Part shown: positions 11,626 to 43,346 of the stretch, one piece after another | Numbering within the stretch: position 1 is the first letter of the stretch | How the letters are laid out: each line of letters starts with the position of its first letter | Program-made: the position numbers and the translations under genes | The notes under the pieces: generated by a model | What the model saw: the letters and a program-made list of their open reading frames with translations, nothing else | Told to the model about the DNA's origin: nothing | Databases searched by the model: none | DNA from: Podocnemis expansa | Taxonomy: Eukaryota; Chordata; Testudines; Podocnemididae | Reading direction: 5' to 3' | Assembly: GCA_007922195.1 (NCBI GenBank) | Contig: ML682024.1 | Span: forward strand, 7,737,594-7,801,593 | Length of the DNA stretch: 64,000 nucleotides

Positions 11626-11810
11626 TAGGGCTGGCCCAAGGGCTTTTGGTGCTCTAGGCAAACTGTGATTTTGGGGCAATTCTTTCATTTAGAAGAGAAA
11701 ACATATAGGTTTTTTAAAGAGAAGCCCCCCCCCTCACCTAAGCTGGTGCCCCTTAAAGCCTGGTGCTCTAGGCAACCACTTAGTTCACCTATATGGGTGA
11801 GCCAGCCCTA
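11626..11810. mobile_element. MITE with AGGGCTGGC termini (CCDC106 intron)
   Basis: The termini TAGGGCTGGC and GCCAGCCCTA are inverted repeats. The flanking octamers TAAGGTTG and TAGGGTTA match at six of eight positions, consistent with a decayed 8-bp hAT target duplication. Internally GGTGCTCTAGGCAA occurs near both ends. It is non-coding. Confidence 0.6.
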
Positions 11811-12031
11811 TAGGGTTACCCCAGAGGTTTTGGGGGCAGGTACAGGCTGCCCTGGGAGGATAGAGAGCTAGAGGTAGCTGCATCCCCAGGGGCTATGGGT
11901 TGGGTTCTCTGGGGCAATAGCAACTGCCCAGGAGGTTAAAATCTCCATTCTTTCTCCTGCTGGTGTCCCTGTGCGGCACCCACAGGACAGTGAGGGGCTG
12001 CACCAGGCCACGGCACCAAGACGGAAGGAAA

Positions 12032-14806
<2,775 letters not shown>

Positions 14807-14859
14807 TGGAGCCCCCCCACTGCTCCCCCAGGACCCGTTTACCCTGCCAACTGGCCTAT

Positions 14860-15380
14860 TCCTCTGCTGATGCCAGTACTGTCCCTGGGATCCCTCGGAC
14901 TGCCCTGTCCCACTAGTGGCAGCAGTGCTGCCCCTGGGACCCCTTGGACCACCGTGTCCCACCACTGACACCAACGCCGCCCCTGGGACCCCTTGGACCG
15001 CCATGTCCCACCACTGACACCAACGCCGCCCCTGGAACCCTTGGACTGCCGTGTCCGACCGCTGGCACCAGTACTGCTCCTGGACTCCTTCAGATCACCC
15101 ATCCCACCTCTGACACCAATGCTGCTTGTGGACCCCTCTTGGTCCACCCTGTCCCATCGCTGTCCCACCACTGGCGCCAACACTGCCCTGCCCTACCCTG
15201 TGCCCCCGGATCTGTTACCTGTGAACCTGCTTATTCTACTTCTCTCACCAATGCTGCTCCTTGGGACCCCCTCAAACTGGCCTATTTCACCTCAGACAGT
15301 GCTGTCCACCCCCCGGGATCTGTCTCCCTGCTGACAGGCGTATCCTGATGTTGGCCCCTGCTAGCCTCTCACGCTAATCT
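14860..15380 (+). repeat. Minisatellite in the CCDC106 3' UTR
   Basis: Units of about 50-60 bp share CCACTGACACCAACGCCGCC, CCTGGGACCCCTTGGAC and a TGTCCCACC ending. The first four units are close to one another, then the array decays. It starts about 55 bases after the CCDC106 stop codon. It has no coding role. Confidence 0.8.
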
Positions 15381-16124
15381 ACCCTCTCACACCAACACTG
15401 CCCCTTGGGACTCCTTCAAAATGGCGTACCCCACTGCCCCAGCCTGGGTCAGTCTCCCTATGAACTGGCCTATCTCACAGATGCTGCTCCTTTTGACACC
15501 TGTGAACCTGCCCTACCAACTGCTCGCACCAATGCCTTCCCCTTGGGATCTGCCACGTAGTGATGCTGATGCTACACTCCAGAGCTGTCATTCTGTGAGC
15601 TGCCTATCTACCCGTGCTGCCCTAGCTGACTGCTCACACTAATTCTGTCTAACCCCACAGAACAATCTAGCCCATGGCTGACGCAGATACCCACCTAACC
15701 GCTGCTGCCCATCACCTTAAGCAGTGATGGGGCAACCTCCCCACACACACGTCACTCCTTCTGGATACTGCCTCCCCTCTTGCCACATATATTACTGCCA
15801 CCTGGCTTCAAGTACTGATGGGACCATACCTATCCCCTTCCACCACACCGCTGCTCAATAGCTATGACCTCTCACTCCATGGTATCCCACTGCTGCCACC
15901 ACAGTCCTCAAGCAATGATGGGATCCAGGCCTATTCTGACATACCCGCCCCACCCCCACATTCCTGCTGCTCCAGCTTGCACCTTTGCTTATCCCATTCC
16001 TCTGCTCATGTCCTGCCCTGTGATGTGCAGCAACCCTGTTGGATTTGCATTTCCCAAGTCTCTCCATTGCAACAGGTGATCAATGGCTCCATCCCTCTTC
16101 CTTTCTGTGCACACTGCTGGCTGG

Positions 16125-16235
16125 TCTCAGCACAGTCAGGGAGCCAGGACTCCTGGGTTCTGCTCCAGTTCTGGGTGGGAAGTAGGATCTAGTGGTTAGA
16201 GCTGGAAGCCAGGATGCCTGGTTTCTCTTTGCAGT
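16125..16235 (+). repeat. tRNA-like SINE fragment
   Basis: CAGGACTCCTGGGTTCTG is followed by TCTAGTGGTTAGAGCTGG and a second CAGGATGCCTGG, the same signature as other copies here. Confidence 0.5.
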
Positions 16236-17731
16236 AGAAAGTCAACAGACTTCTCTAGCACAATGGATACACCTAGGCTTCAGATCACTGGGCTAACTGA
16301 GTTCCCACTCAAGGTCTAAGCCAAAGGTAAGCCAAAGTGTTAACCAAAGGAACACCTAGATTCAGGGCAACTGGGCTAACAGAGTCACCACTTTATGTCT
16401 GAGCCAGGCTCCAGACAACTGGGTTAATGGAGTCCCCACTCAAAGTCTAAGCCACGGGTAATCCTGACCACATATGCAGGGCCACATGCACGCAGCTGAA
16501 CAGACAATCTGTGTCAGATGCACAAGAAAACTAATAACATCATCCGTGGGCCACACTAGTTACACTCTCTCAGAGCTTCAGGAAATTCCTTATCTCTTCC
16601 TTGGCAGCAGAGCTGGGATTTCATGGCTTTCCTGAGGCTGTGTGAGGGGTGGGGCAAGGCTGGGCCAGCCAAGGGTGTCAGTTCTGGGAGCATTGGGCTT
16701 CTGAGCCATTGGAGTGTTGGCAGCAGGGTGTGACTCTAAGAGACCCATTCTCTCCCCTCCAACTGTCTTGGGATAGGAGGGACTAGCTGGGGGCTATTTC
16801 AAGGGACCACAAGCTGGCTGTGTGTTTATGGCTCAAGGACCCCAGGAAACTAATGGGTTTTCATTCCTGAGGAGGGACCTGGTTAAATAGGTGAGGGGTA
16901 ACTGGCTGGACCAGAAAACAAGTTGAGGTGGGTGGGAAAACAGCTTGGTCTGTGTGGGTGGCACTGGAGTAAGGGGGGGATCAGGTTGGGGAACTTCTAC
17001 CCTTTTGGGCTTGGGTCCAGTTGAGGCCTAAAAATTAGGCCTGAGCAGACATCTGTAACTCAAGGTAGGAAATGGGGCACAGGGCCTTTCCCCTCTAGGG
17101 GACACTGGCTTTGATCATAACCCAGTTTGTTAATTTTGCTCCTAATTCCACAGTGGTAAATTTATAGGGTGGGGGCAAACAGGCTGCAGGGGGCTGCACT
17201 GATTGACTGCCTCTGGCTACTTCTCCAATTTGGGGTCCTGATGCTGGACTCAACACATATTGCCCAGAGACCAAAACTGCCCCCCCATGTTTCCCATTCC
17301 CACCCAAACACCCTGTTCTATTGCCAGTGGACATTGTCTTCAGTAGCCACAGAACAGGAGCGCCTCTTCATATTAAGGGCGACACGGGGCTCCCACTCCA
17401 TCTGCAACCACCTGGCGTCAATGGAAGTGTCAGGATTGGATTCCCCCACTTGCCTCCCCTTGTGGGGGTTGTCATTGATTCACTTTGCTCCCTGTTTTTG
17501 GGGGTGATTTCCTCTCCTCTCCCCAGCTGCCCTGAGCCACTGAGTCTGTATGTGTGCGTGAGTGCAAGGGGCTGTACACGGCGGTGTGGCCGGGACACCC
17601 CTTTTTATTCAGTGTAACAAACTCTTCTCCACTGTGCCTGTTCTTTCATGCCCTCTCTATGTTTAAAAGAAAAAAAATCTACAAAAGATCAATTTATTAA
17701 TAGAATTTAAATTAAAAAGAAGAAAATTTGG

Positions 17732-17737
17732 AATAAA
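17732..17737 (+). terminator. CCDC106: Candidate poly(A) signal for CCDC106
   Basis: An AATAAA hexamer lies in an A-rich context and is followed by T-rich sequence. It is the first canonical signal I find after the CCDC106 stop codon, but it lies 2.9 kb away. Confidence 0.45.
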
Positions 17738-17838
17738 TCAGGGCCTGAGTCTTATTTAATTACTCACACCTTTGTTTTCCTGTCAGCCTAAACCAGGTGT
17801 CGCTGGGGTGGGGTGAAGGGGCTGTTTATGCTCTACAT

Positions 17839-18395
17839 CAGTAGTTCCCAACCTGGGCTTCATGGACCCTCAGGAGGCTGCAGAGTAGGTCTAGGGGTCC
17901 ACAGAGAGGCTGGGAGCTGGGGTGGGACACCACCAGAGTCTCATGGTCCCATGCAGACCTAGGTTTCTGGCCAGCAGGGAGCTTCCCCAATGCAGGGAGT
18001 TTTTAAAACTCCTGCCCTGAGCATGCTCAGAGAGAGTAGTCTGTTGGGGGGCAGGTGGCAGGAGCTCTGGCCAGGTAAGGGGGGGAAGGGACCCTTGGGG
18101 GTTGTCGAGGGGCAACCGGGGGGTAGTTGGAGAACAGGCCAGCAGGCAGGGAAGACTTGGGGGCAGAGGCAGGGGCACGGAGGCTCCCCTGGATCTGCTG
18201 GTAGGGGCTATATCCCACAGATGAAGGCTGACCTGGAGCAGCAGGGGCTGCATTCTGCCGGGGGAGCTGGATTCCACTGGCAGGGGCCACATTGTGCCCT
18301 GCAGCAGCACTACATAAAAAGTTGAGGCAGGGTGGCTGCAAAGCTTTTTCAATTAAAAAAGGGGTCCCCAGCCTGGAAAAGATTGGGAACCACTG
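17839..18395. mobile_element. hAT MITE with perfect 8-bp target duplication
   Basis: The 557-bp element starts CAGTAGTTCCCAACCTGG and ends with the reverse complement of CAGTGGTTCCCAATC. Perfect CTCTACAT copies flank it at 17831-17838 and 18396-18403. No transposase frame is present. It lies between CCDC106 and U2AF2. Confidence 0.9.
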
Positions 18396-18819
18396 CTCTA
18401 CATGGCCACGTGGCCACCTTTGGGGTGGGGGATCTATAAAGGAACTGCTTGCATGGGGCTGAGAAGCAGCTTGCCCAGGGCAGTCCGCATGTGCTGGTTA
18501 TACACCTGGTGCAGAGATGTAACCCCTCTGCAGTGGGTGCTGTTTTTACAGGGACCTCTCGCCTTACGCAGAGAGGGCCCATGAGTCTAATCTTGTGGAA
18601 AGCAGGCACAGTGTGGGGCTAGATGGACACTGGTCTGATCCTCTGTTTCTGAGGGATGCTATCAACCCACCCTACCTGCATGGGGCTCCCTCAGAACAGG
18701 AGAGAGAAAGGCCAGCTAAAAGCAAATGAGCAAAGATGAACTGAAGTTATAAACTCCCAGCACGTGGCTGGGCCCCAATTAGCCCTGAGAAGAAACATCC
18801 CACCCCCTGCCCCTCTCTG

Positions 18820-19103
18820 TGTCCACGTCAGGCAAAAGGAGGACATGTCGCCTTTTAACTTTCATGTCCTCCAACTGGCAGGCATTTCAAAATACCTGAT
18901 TTTGTCTGGCTTTTTACTTATAGGAATTAAGGTATGCTGGAACGCCACCAACTATCTTTTTTTTAGAGGAAAGCATTCCAAAGCCCCCTAAAAACAGAAG
19001 ACTATTACATTAATATACTACATTTTCTCCATGTGTCCTCCAATGTCCTCCTTTTCATATTTCTCTCTTCTCCTTTCCAGGCTTTGGTGTCTGGTAGTCC
19101 TGA
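18820..19103 (-). mobile_element. MITE, degraded copy of the 63235 family
   Basis: Read on the minus strand it starts CAGGACTACCAGACACCAA and contains AAAGCCTGGAAAGGAG, AGGAGGACATTGGAGG and ACACATGGAGAAAA in the same order as the element at 63235-63522. The left terminus (GTCAGGCAAAAGGAGGACATG) has lost part of its inverted repeat. It ends about 140 bases before the U2AF2 CpG island. Between the previous MITE and this one I see no gene. Confidence 0.7.
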
Positions 19104-19693
19104 TCAGAATCCCTCTGGAGCTGGGGGAGAGGGGGGCTCAGTGGGTGCTATGGGGCTGTGAGGAACTCAGTGGTGGTTTGGGGAGGGGAGGAGACCCCAT
19201 GCCAGTTTCTTAGGGGACTTATGGGCCTGCCTGGGGCAGCTGCCCTTTCTCCCCATACATCATTTCCGGCCGCACCCGGAAGTGCTCCCTCTCTGGCCCC
19301 TCCCTGCATTCCTTCCTTTCTGCGCGGGGAGCGTTCGCCTGGCCGGGCGCAGCCCCCCGCGAGGTGGAAAGAGCCGAACCCCGCCTCGCCGCCTCCGGAA
19401 ACAGCCGAAGCAGCGTCGCGGAGCGGCGGGAGGAAAGGGGTGGAGCCGAAGAGGAGGCGGAAACACCCGAAGCCGCGACCCGGCCGTAGGTGGAGCCCCC
19501 GGCAAGCGGAGCTCGGAGATCCACGAGTGGATCCGGAGATTGACGAGCCTGACGCTGGGGAAGGCGAGCGGCGGCGGAAACCCGCGAGTGGCGGGCGGAA
19601 GCGGCCGAGCGGCGGCGGAGATTGCCGAGCGCGGGGCGGAAGTGGCCGAGCGGGAGGCGCCGCGGCCTGTGCGGGAGCGAGGCGGGCGCCGCG

Positions 19694-36364
<16,671 letters not shown>

Positions 36365-36710
36365 CCGCTGGGCCAGGCCAGGAAGGCGGGCGTCCGCGCC
36401 TCTTTAGCAACATAGCGTGTTTATATTTTATGGCCAAAATGGTTTGTTTCTGTTTTTTTTTCCAATTGTTTTTTCTCCCCCAGAAGGAGAGCCCCCCCTC
36501 CCCCCATTTCCTCCCAGTCCCCGAGGACCTCCCCAGACCAGAGCTGATTGTTCTGTTGTAGAGATGTCTCCTCTCCTCTCTCTGTGGCATTGCAGATGGG
36601 CAAAGAAGGATCTCCTCGTACCGATCCCTATCCCATTCTGTTGTAACCCGCCCCCCCGTGTGCGTATGGAATATCCCATTCCCTGCCCCCCCCCCTTATT
36701 TCTTGTCGTA

Positions 36711-36716
36711 ATTAAA
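36711..36716 (+). terminator. U2AF2: Poly(A) signal of U2AF2
   Basis: An ATTAAA hexamer, about 350 bases after the stop codon, follows the C-rich 3' UTR and is followed by T-rich and GTGTCTGG sequence. This gives a short 3' UTR of about 370 bases. Confidence 0.7.
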
Positions 36717-36967
36717 CACTTTTTCCAATCCCCTGGTGTCTGGCCAACAGCTTTTGCCTGTCTGTCTCGGTGGATCAGGAAGGGCAGTCGGACCATTGGC
36801 TCTCTGTGGCAGCTGGAATGGAGGGTGTGAATTTGGGGAAGGTTGGGGTGTTTGGTTTTGGAGTAGTAAAGAGAGGCTGAGACTGAACTTGTGGGGGCCC
36901 CCTTGGACCAGGCAGTGCTGGGATCACGGTGTTGCCAGCCACCATCCTGGCACAGAGGCCCACCAGG

Positions 36968-37450
36968 CAGGGCCGTCCCTAGGGGGGTGCGGGGCCCCAG
37001 GTGAATCGTCCTCTGCAGGGGCCCCCCCACACCTCCCCCTGGGACTGGGGGACAGGGCCAGCTGGCCCAGGGGAGGGGCAGGCCCCTGTGCTGGCGCTCC
37101 CATGCCGGGGACCAGGTGAGCCAGCCAAAAAGGCAGCCCCGGTTCAGTGCTGCCGGTCCCTGTCCACCCACCATGGGTGCTGCTTTTGGTTCTGTGCTGG
37201 ACCAGTGGGGATGGGGTGGGAAGCAGTGGGGGGGTAGCAATATGGCCCTGCACTACCTCCTGCCCCATCCACATTGCTCTGGCTCAGCCGAAAGCAGTGT
37301 GCAGGGTGAGGGGTGGGGGGGAACTGGAGTGCTGAACCGGGCTGCCCCTTTTGCTGGCTTGCCTGGTCCCTGGCATGGGGGGGGCAGTGGTGTGGGCTGA
37401 GTGGGGCCGTGGGTGGCTACCCTTCTCCTCTTACCCTAGGGATGGCCCTG
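36968..37450. mobile_element. Foldback hAT-like MITE, copy 1
   Basis: The ends CAGGGCCGTCCCTAGG and CCCTAGGGATGGCCCTG are inverted repeats, and perfect CCACCAGG duplications flank the element at 36960-36967 and 37451-37458. Most of each half is an inverted copy of the other (GGTGAGCCAGCCAAAAAGG on the left and its complement on the right), so the whole element can fold back. It has no transposase frame. A second copy lies at 45978. Confidence 0.9.
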
Positions 37451-37458
37451 CCACCAGG

Positions 37459-39195
37459 CACCCAGGGTGTTGAGATGGGGCGGTGGAAGCAGTGAACTGG
37501 GCCACACTCAGGCACAACGTGAGATAAATCCCTGCCATAGATCTACAATCGAGATCAGACAGATGATGAGGGAGGGAAAACCAAGGCACGGTGCATGGGA
37601 CCTAGGATAAGAGGTCAGGTGTCTGGTCCCTGTGCCAGTCTGCCCATTCCCGTCAAGAACAAAGTTCTCATCTAACCATCCCCCAGCACCCCGTTTTTTT
37701 CCACAGGAGCTGCGGCTGGTTGTGTGCCTGTGGTAGGTTATCTCCATGGTACTGAAGCCACCAGGTGGGGGTGTCACCTGGCTGTGCACCAAAGCAGGAT
37801 CCACTGCTGTCAGCTCTTGGCCCCCATCTGTCAGCTGGCTGCTCACCTAGTTGCAGTTGGGACCTTACAACAGAGAAGATTCCAGCTCCCTCAGATTTCC
37901 TTCTCTGGGTCTCCTGTACCTTTAAAACACCCAACTTTCCTCGCTAAGATAGACAAGGGATGTGTTATCCTGTTACTGCTGGGGGAAACTGAGGCATGCA
38001 GACATACATAGAGGTGATCTGGTGCCACTTTTAAAGACAGACAAATTTATTTAGCGCATGAGCTTTTGTGGGAGAAAATCCCACTTTGTCAAACACCCCT
38101 TAGAACTTCTGCCCAGCACTGGCTGTGTGCTTCTTCCTGTGCTGTGTTTGGCTTCTAAAGTGTGTCCCAGCTGCTGCCCGCACCTTTGTGTTGGTTGTGG
38201 TGTAGCCATGGTTGCTCTTGGTGAGTGACACCCATGCCTACCTGCTTAGAAATAGGAGGAACTTTGTTCTCTGAAACCTCTCCTCTGAAGCCGTGAAGGG
38301 CAGGAATGCTCAAGGTTGGCTGAAGTGAGGCTGGTGGTGTTTTATGGGCTTCCCCTGGCTGCTAGGGAATTGAAACAGTCACAGTGAAACAGAGGAATCG
38401 AAACAGACAGCAGCTGGGTGCAGAGTGCCAGTGGCCTTGAATACCCTCAAAATCCAAACCTGAGAGCAGTCTGGTTACTGCATCTCATTCCCTGGGCAGA
38501 AGAGCTGGCTGGTGGGGCTGGAGCCTGGAACCAGGCTGGCTGCAGGGGTTGGGAAAGTTGTGTGGGGGTGTCTCTGGCCCTGACTGAAGAACAAAGAGCT
38601 AGCGCCGGGGGGGGCCTGGATCCCTGGCTCTTGTTACCCCATGGGTCAAGGTTGGGAGAATGAACTCTTGGCTCACACAGGAAGTCTCACAGCAGCTGGG
38701 AGCTAGATACATTGGGAATAAATGTGCAATGGCTGTTCCCAAGATTGTTGAGTTTCTTCAGACGACTGTATCTCAGTTCTGGGCCATGGGGTGCAGAAGG
38801 TCACAGGGTCCTCTTGACTCCACAAAACCCCAACTGGGTGTCAGGGCTTTTGCATTTCACAAGATGCCTGGGGCCCAGCACCCTGTCTTTGATGAGAGAC
38901 CTCCGAGGGGCTCGCCTGGCCCTAGTCCTGGCCTACAGTGGGGCCACATCATGGGGCCCTTTGCCTGGCTGCATGGGGCTGGTGGATCAGCAGCGGGCGG
39001 GCCACTGGCCTGCCCAGTTTTGGAGGTTAATGGGGACGTATCAGGGTGGTGGTGCGGGGATGAGATTCCCAGCACCCTTCTTGAGTGGCAGGAAGGAGTC
39101 CAACCTTCCTTTACCCCTTATCCCCTGTTCCTGCCCCAGGCATGGACATTCCTCGTCCTTGCCCCCAATTCTTGCCCTGCTGGAGCCAGCTGGAC
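37459..39195. other. Intergenic region between U2AF2 and the CR1 element
   Basis: No exon is supported. At about 38021-38095 a minus-strand copy of the PLE-like/palindrome family occurs (GGTGCCACTTTTAAAGAC, then GTGGGAGAAAATCCCAC). At about 37975-37995 a MIR-like GGGGGAAACTGAGGCATG is seen. The rest is unassigned. Confidence 0.5.
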
Positions 39196-39273
39196 ATAGA
39201 ATCATAGGGTTGGAAGGGACCCCACGAGGTCATCTAGTCCAAACCCCTGCCAAAAAAAGCAGAACCACTCCCA

Positions 39274-42200
39274 TTAGACCATCCCAGTCAGGGTTTTGTC
39301 CAGCTGGGCCTTGAACACCTCCAGAGATGGAGATTCCACCACCTCCCTAGGTAGTTTATTCCAATGCTTCACCACTTGCCTAGTAAGGAAGTTTCTCCTA
39401 ATATCCAGCCTAGACCGCCCCAGCTGTAACTTGAAACCATTGCTTCTCGAGCTCCATCCTCCTTGGAGCAACCCTTCAAGTAGTTGAAGGTTGCTATCAA
39501 ATCCCCCCTCAGTCTTCTCTTCTGCAGCCTAAATAAGCCTAGTTCCTTCAGTCTTTCCTCATAGGGCTTGTGCTCCAGCCCTTTGATCATTTTTGTTGCC
39601 CTCCTCTGGACTCTCTCTAATTTGTCCATGTCCTTTTTGTAGTGGGGAGCCCAAAACTGGACACAGTATTCCAGATGTGGCCTCACTAGTGCAGAATAGA
39701 GGGGAATGATCACATCCCTCGATCTGCTGGCAACACTTCTTCTGATGCAGCCCAGTATGCCATTGGCCTTTTTGGCAGCAAGAGCACACTGCTGACTCAT
39801 ATCCAGCTTCTCATCCACCATGACCGCCAGGTCCTTTTCTCCAGTGCTGCTATTTAGCTGATCACTCCCCAGCCTGTACCAGTACATGGGGTTTTTTCGT
39901 CCCAAGTGCAAGATTTTACACTTGTCCTTGTTGAACCTCATGAGATTCCTCTTGGCCCACTGCTCCAATTTGTCTAGGTCTCCCTGAATCCTGTCCCTGC
40001 CCTCCAGGGTGTCTACCATTCCCCCCAGTTTGGTATCATCCGCAAACTTACTAAGTGTGCAATCTATCCCATCATCCAGATCATTAATGAAAACATTGAA
40101 CAGAACTGGCCCCAGGACCGACCCCTGGGGCACACCACTTGTTACTGCTTGCCAACTTGACATGGAGCCATTGATTCCTACACGCTGAAACCGTTGTTCT
40201 AGCCAGTTTTCTATCCACCTTACAGTCCACGCATCTAACCCATACTTCCTTAATTTGCCAATGAGAATGCTGTGGGAAACTGTATCAAAAGCCTTGCTAA
40301 AGTCAAGGTATATCACATCAATGGCTCTTCCCGCATCCACAAATCCAGTCATCTCATCATAGAAGGCAATGAGGTTGGTCAGGCATGATTTACTCTTGGT
40401 GAATCCATGCTGACTGTTCCTGATTACTCTATTTTCCTCCAAGTGTTTCAGGATGGATTCTTTGAGAAGCTGCTCCATGATTTTTCCAGGGATTGAGGTG
40501 AGGCTGACAGGTCTGTAATTCCCTGGATCCTCCTTTTTGCCTTTCTTGAAGATAGGTACTATATTTGCTTTTTTCCAGTCCTCTGGCACCTCCCCTGTTC
40601 GCCATGAGTTTTCAAAGATAATGGCCAACGGTACTGCTAGCTCATCAGCCAGCTCCCTCAGCACCCTCGGATGCAGTTCATCCGGCCCCATGGACTTGTG
40701 CACATCTAGTTTCTTTAAGCAGTCCCTAACCTGACCTACTGTCACCAAGGGCCTCTCTTCTTCTCCCCAGTCCCCCGTACCTAGTGTAGTGGGCTGGGAG
40801 CTGACCCTGCTTGTGAAAACTGAAGTAAAAAAAGCATTGAGCACTTCAGCTTTTTCCTCATCCTCTGTCACGAGGATGCCTGCCCCATTCAGTAAGGGAC
40901 CTACACCATCCCTGATCCTCTTCTTGTTATTGATATACTTGTAGAACCCCTTCCTGTTATCCTTCACATCCTTTGCTAGTCTCAACTCCATTTGTCCTTT
41001 GGCCTTCGATTTTATCCCTGCAGTCCCAAGCAATGTCTGTATATGCCTCCTTAGTCATCTGTCCTAGCTTCCACTTCCTGTAAGCATCCTTTTTATGCTT
41101 CAGCTCAGTGCAGAGCTCTCTGTTAAGCCACAGTGGGCGCCTTCCACATTTGCTGTGCTTTCTCCTTATCGGAATTGTATCTTCCTGTGCCCTTAGCAGG
41201 GTTTCTTTAAAATGCACCCAACTCTCTTGGACACCTTTCCCCTTCAGATCAGCCTCCCAAGGGATCCTGCCCATCAATTCCCTGAGGGAGACAAAATCTG
41301 CTTTTCTGAAGTCCAGGGTCTGCATTTTGCTTCTTTCCTTCTTTCCTTTAATCATCAACTTGAACTCAATCATTTCATGGTCACTGCTACCCAGGTTGCC
41401 ATTCACTTCTACTTCCCTGATAAATTCTTCTCTATTTGTGAGCAGCAGATCGAGAGGTGCAAGGCCCCTAGTTGGTTGCTCCAGCATTTGTACCAGGAAG
41501 TTGTCCTCAACACTCTCCAGAAACTTCCTGGATTGCCTGTGCACTGCTGTATTGGCCTCCCAGCAGATGTCAGGGTAATTGAAGTCCCCCATGAGAACCA
41601 GGGCCTGTGATCTAGAAACTTCCGCTAGTTGTCCATAGAATGCCTCATCCACCTCCTCCTTCTGGTCTGGTGGTCTATGGCAGACACCTACCACAACATC
41701 CCCCTTGTTGCTCTCCCCTCTAACCTTAACCCACAGACTTTCAACTGGCTTGTTTCCACTTTCATAATGAAGCTGTGACCAGTCATAGAGCTCCTTTACA
41801 TATAGTGCTACTCCTCCCCCTTTCCTTCCCTGCCTGTCCTTCCTGAACAGTTTATACCCATCTATTGCAGAGCTCCAGTCATGCAAACTATCCTACCACG
41901 TCTCTGTTATCCCAATCATGTCATAGTTCTTTGTCTGCGCTAGTGCTACCAATTCCTCCTGCTTGTTTCCCAGGCTCCTTGCATTTGTGTATAGGCACCT
42001 AAGATACCCGGCTGATTGCCCTACTTTCCCATTTTGATTTTCAATTCTATTGTATCTACCTCCCTGCATTTTCTTTTGGTGTTGACCTCCCCCACCTACC
42101 TCAGGCATTAGGGCTTCACTAGAGCATCTAAGAAAGTTATTTGATTCCCCCCGTATGTTCCAACTATCCTCTCTTCTATCCCTGGAGTTACAGTCCCGGC

Positions 42201-42276
42201 ACCCCCCAAGTTCCATCCCATCCCCCTGGTCTCTCACATTGTCACTTACCTGTGGGCTTTGGTCTCCTTCCCCCAT
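39274..42276 (-). pseudogene. CR1 ORF2, endonuclease and reverse transcriptase, disrupted
   Basis: The frame opens at 42276 and encodes an AP-type endonuclease (IGITETW, then VLMGDFNYPDICW and SDHEMIEF) and an RT with KADDs replaced by the usual CR1 FADDTKL box, plus the C-terminal [13 protein letters not shown] region. Damage visible: an amber stop at 41893-41895 directly after the ITETW tryptophan, a frameshift between about 41033 and 40957, and a small deletion with frame change near 39440-39480. It is therefore non-functional as it stands, though only mildly damaged. Confidence 0.9.
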
Positions 42277-42281
42277 TGAAC

Positions 42282-43346
42282 CTAGTTTAAAGCCCTCCTC
42301 ACTAGGTCATCCAGTCTGCGTCCAAATATGCTCTTCCCCTTCCTCGAAAGATGGAGTCCATCTCTGCCTAGCAGTCCTTCTTCCTGAAACAGCAACCCAT
42401 GGTCAAGGAAGCCAAAGTCCTCCTGACGACACCATCTTCGCAGCCAAGCGTTCATCTCCAGGATGCATCTGTCTCTGCTCAGGCCTCTACCCTTGCCTGG
42501 AAGAATTGAGGAGAACACCACCTGTGCTCCAAACTCCTTCACCTGCGCTCCCAGAGCCCTGAAGTCACCTTTGATCTGCCAAGGATCACCTCTCGCAGTA
42601 TCATTGGTTCCTACATGGATGAGAAGCATGGGGTAGTAGTCAGAGGGGCGGATGATTCTCGACAATCCCTCTGTAACGTCTCGGATGCGGGCACCTGGCA
42701 GGCAGCATACCTCTCGAGAGACCTTGTCAGGGCGACAGATGGGTGCCTCCGTCCCCCTCAGAAGTGAGTCCCCAACCACCACAACTCTACGTTTCCTCCT
42801 AGCTGTGGTGGCTGTGATCCTCCCAGCCTCGGGGGTGCATGGCCTCTCCTCTTCCACCTCCTTCACCGTCTCTAGCACCGCATAACGATTCTTCACCACA
42901 ACAGAGGGTGGGTTGTAGGCAGGGGTGGAGCACTGCCTACCGCCAGAGGTAACCAGCTGCCAGTGTCCTCCCCCTGCCACAGGCTCCCCATCCAGCTCCA
43001 GTGTTGTGGCAGTACTCCCTGGCACCTGGATAGTGCCCTCCTTCTTGCACTTCTCCTCGTGGATGCTGTCAAGGAACTTCTCCAGGGTGTGGATACTCCT
43101 AAGCTGAGACACCTCCTCCTGTAACTCTCCCACCTGCCTCCTGAGAGATTCCACCAGCAGGCACCTGTCACATCGATTCATCTCCCCAGCCAGATCGTTG
43201 GAGACAGGGAACTGCAGGCTGCAGTCCCTGCAAGTCCACACCAGGGTCTGGGTAGAGATATCTATGGTCAGGATGTCTGTCTGGCTACAGGCACAGGTAG
43301 AAGAGACAGAAGGGGCGCTGGCAGCAGTGCGGCTCGTCTTCAGCAT
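42282..43346 (-). CDS. CR1 ORF1 protein with SGNH/esterase domain, intact frame
   Basis: An uninterrupted frame of 354 codons encodes the CR1 ORF1 protein. The first part has a Cys-rich zinc-knuckle-like region (CACSQTD, WTCRDCSL, NRCDRC) and a leucine heptad stretch around residues 65-85. The second part is an esterase-like domain with VVVVGDSLLRG, IHVGTNDTARG and a C-terminal DGLHLSRKG holding the Asp-His pair. CR1 ORF1 proteins bind RNA/lipid and assist retrotransposition. It is an element gene, not a host gene. Confidence 0.9.
   Translation of the reverse strand: MLKTSRTAASAPSVSSTCACSQTDILTIDISTQTLVWTCRDCSLQFPVSNDLAGEMNRCDRCLLVESLRRQVGELQEEVSQLRSIHTLEKFLDSIHEEKCKKEGTIQVPGSTATTLELDGEPVAGGGHWQLVTSGGRQCSTPAYNPPSVVVKNRYAVLETVKEVEEERPCTPEAGRITATTARRKRRVVVVGDSLLRGTEAPICRPDKVSREVCCLPGARIRDVTEGLSRIIRPSDYYPMLLIHVGTNDTARGDPWQIKGDFRALGAQVKEFGAQVVFSSILPGKGRGLSRDRCILEMNAWLRRWCRQEDFGFLDHGLLFQEEGLLGRDGLHLSRKGKSIFGRRLDDLVRRALN

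Larger units (their letters stand above)
14807..17737 (+). other. CCDC106: Putative long 3' UTR of CCDC106
   Basis: No other gene is visible between the stop codon and 17737. After the minisatellite come loosely repetitive CTGCTGCC-rich text and a threefold degenerate repeat of about 80 bp at 16245-16465 (ACTGGGCTAACNGAGT core). The first clear poly(A) signal is the AATAAA at 17732 in an A-rich stretch. An earlier end using a weak signal cannot be excluded. Confidence 0.45.

Noticed and set aside
36968..37450. Coding gene after U2AF2
   Set aside because: Frames over 36.9-37.4 kb lie wholly in a foldback MITE with 8-bp target duplications.
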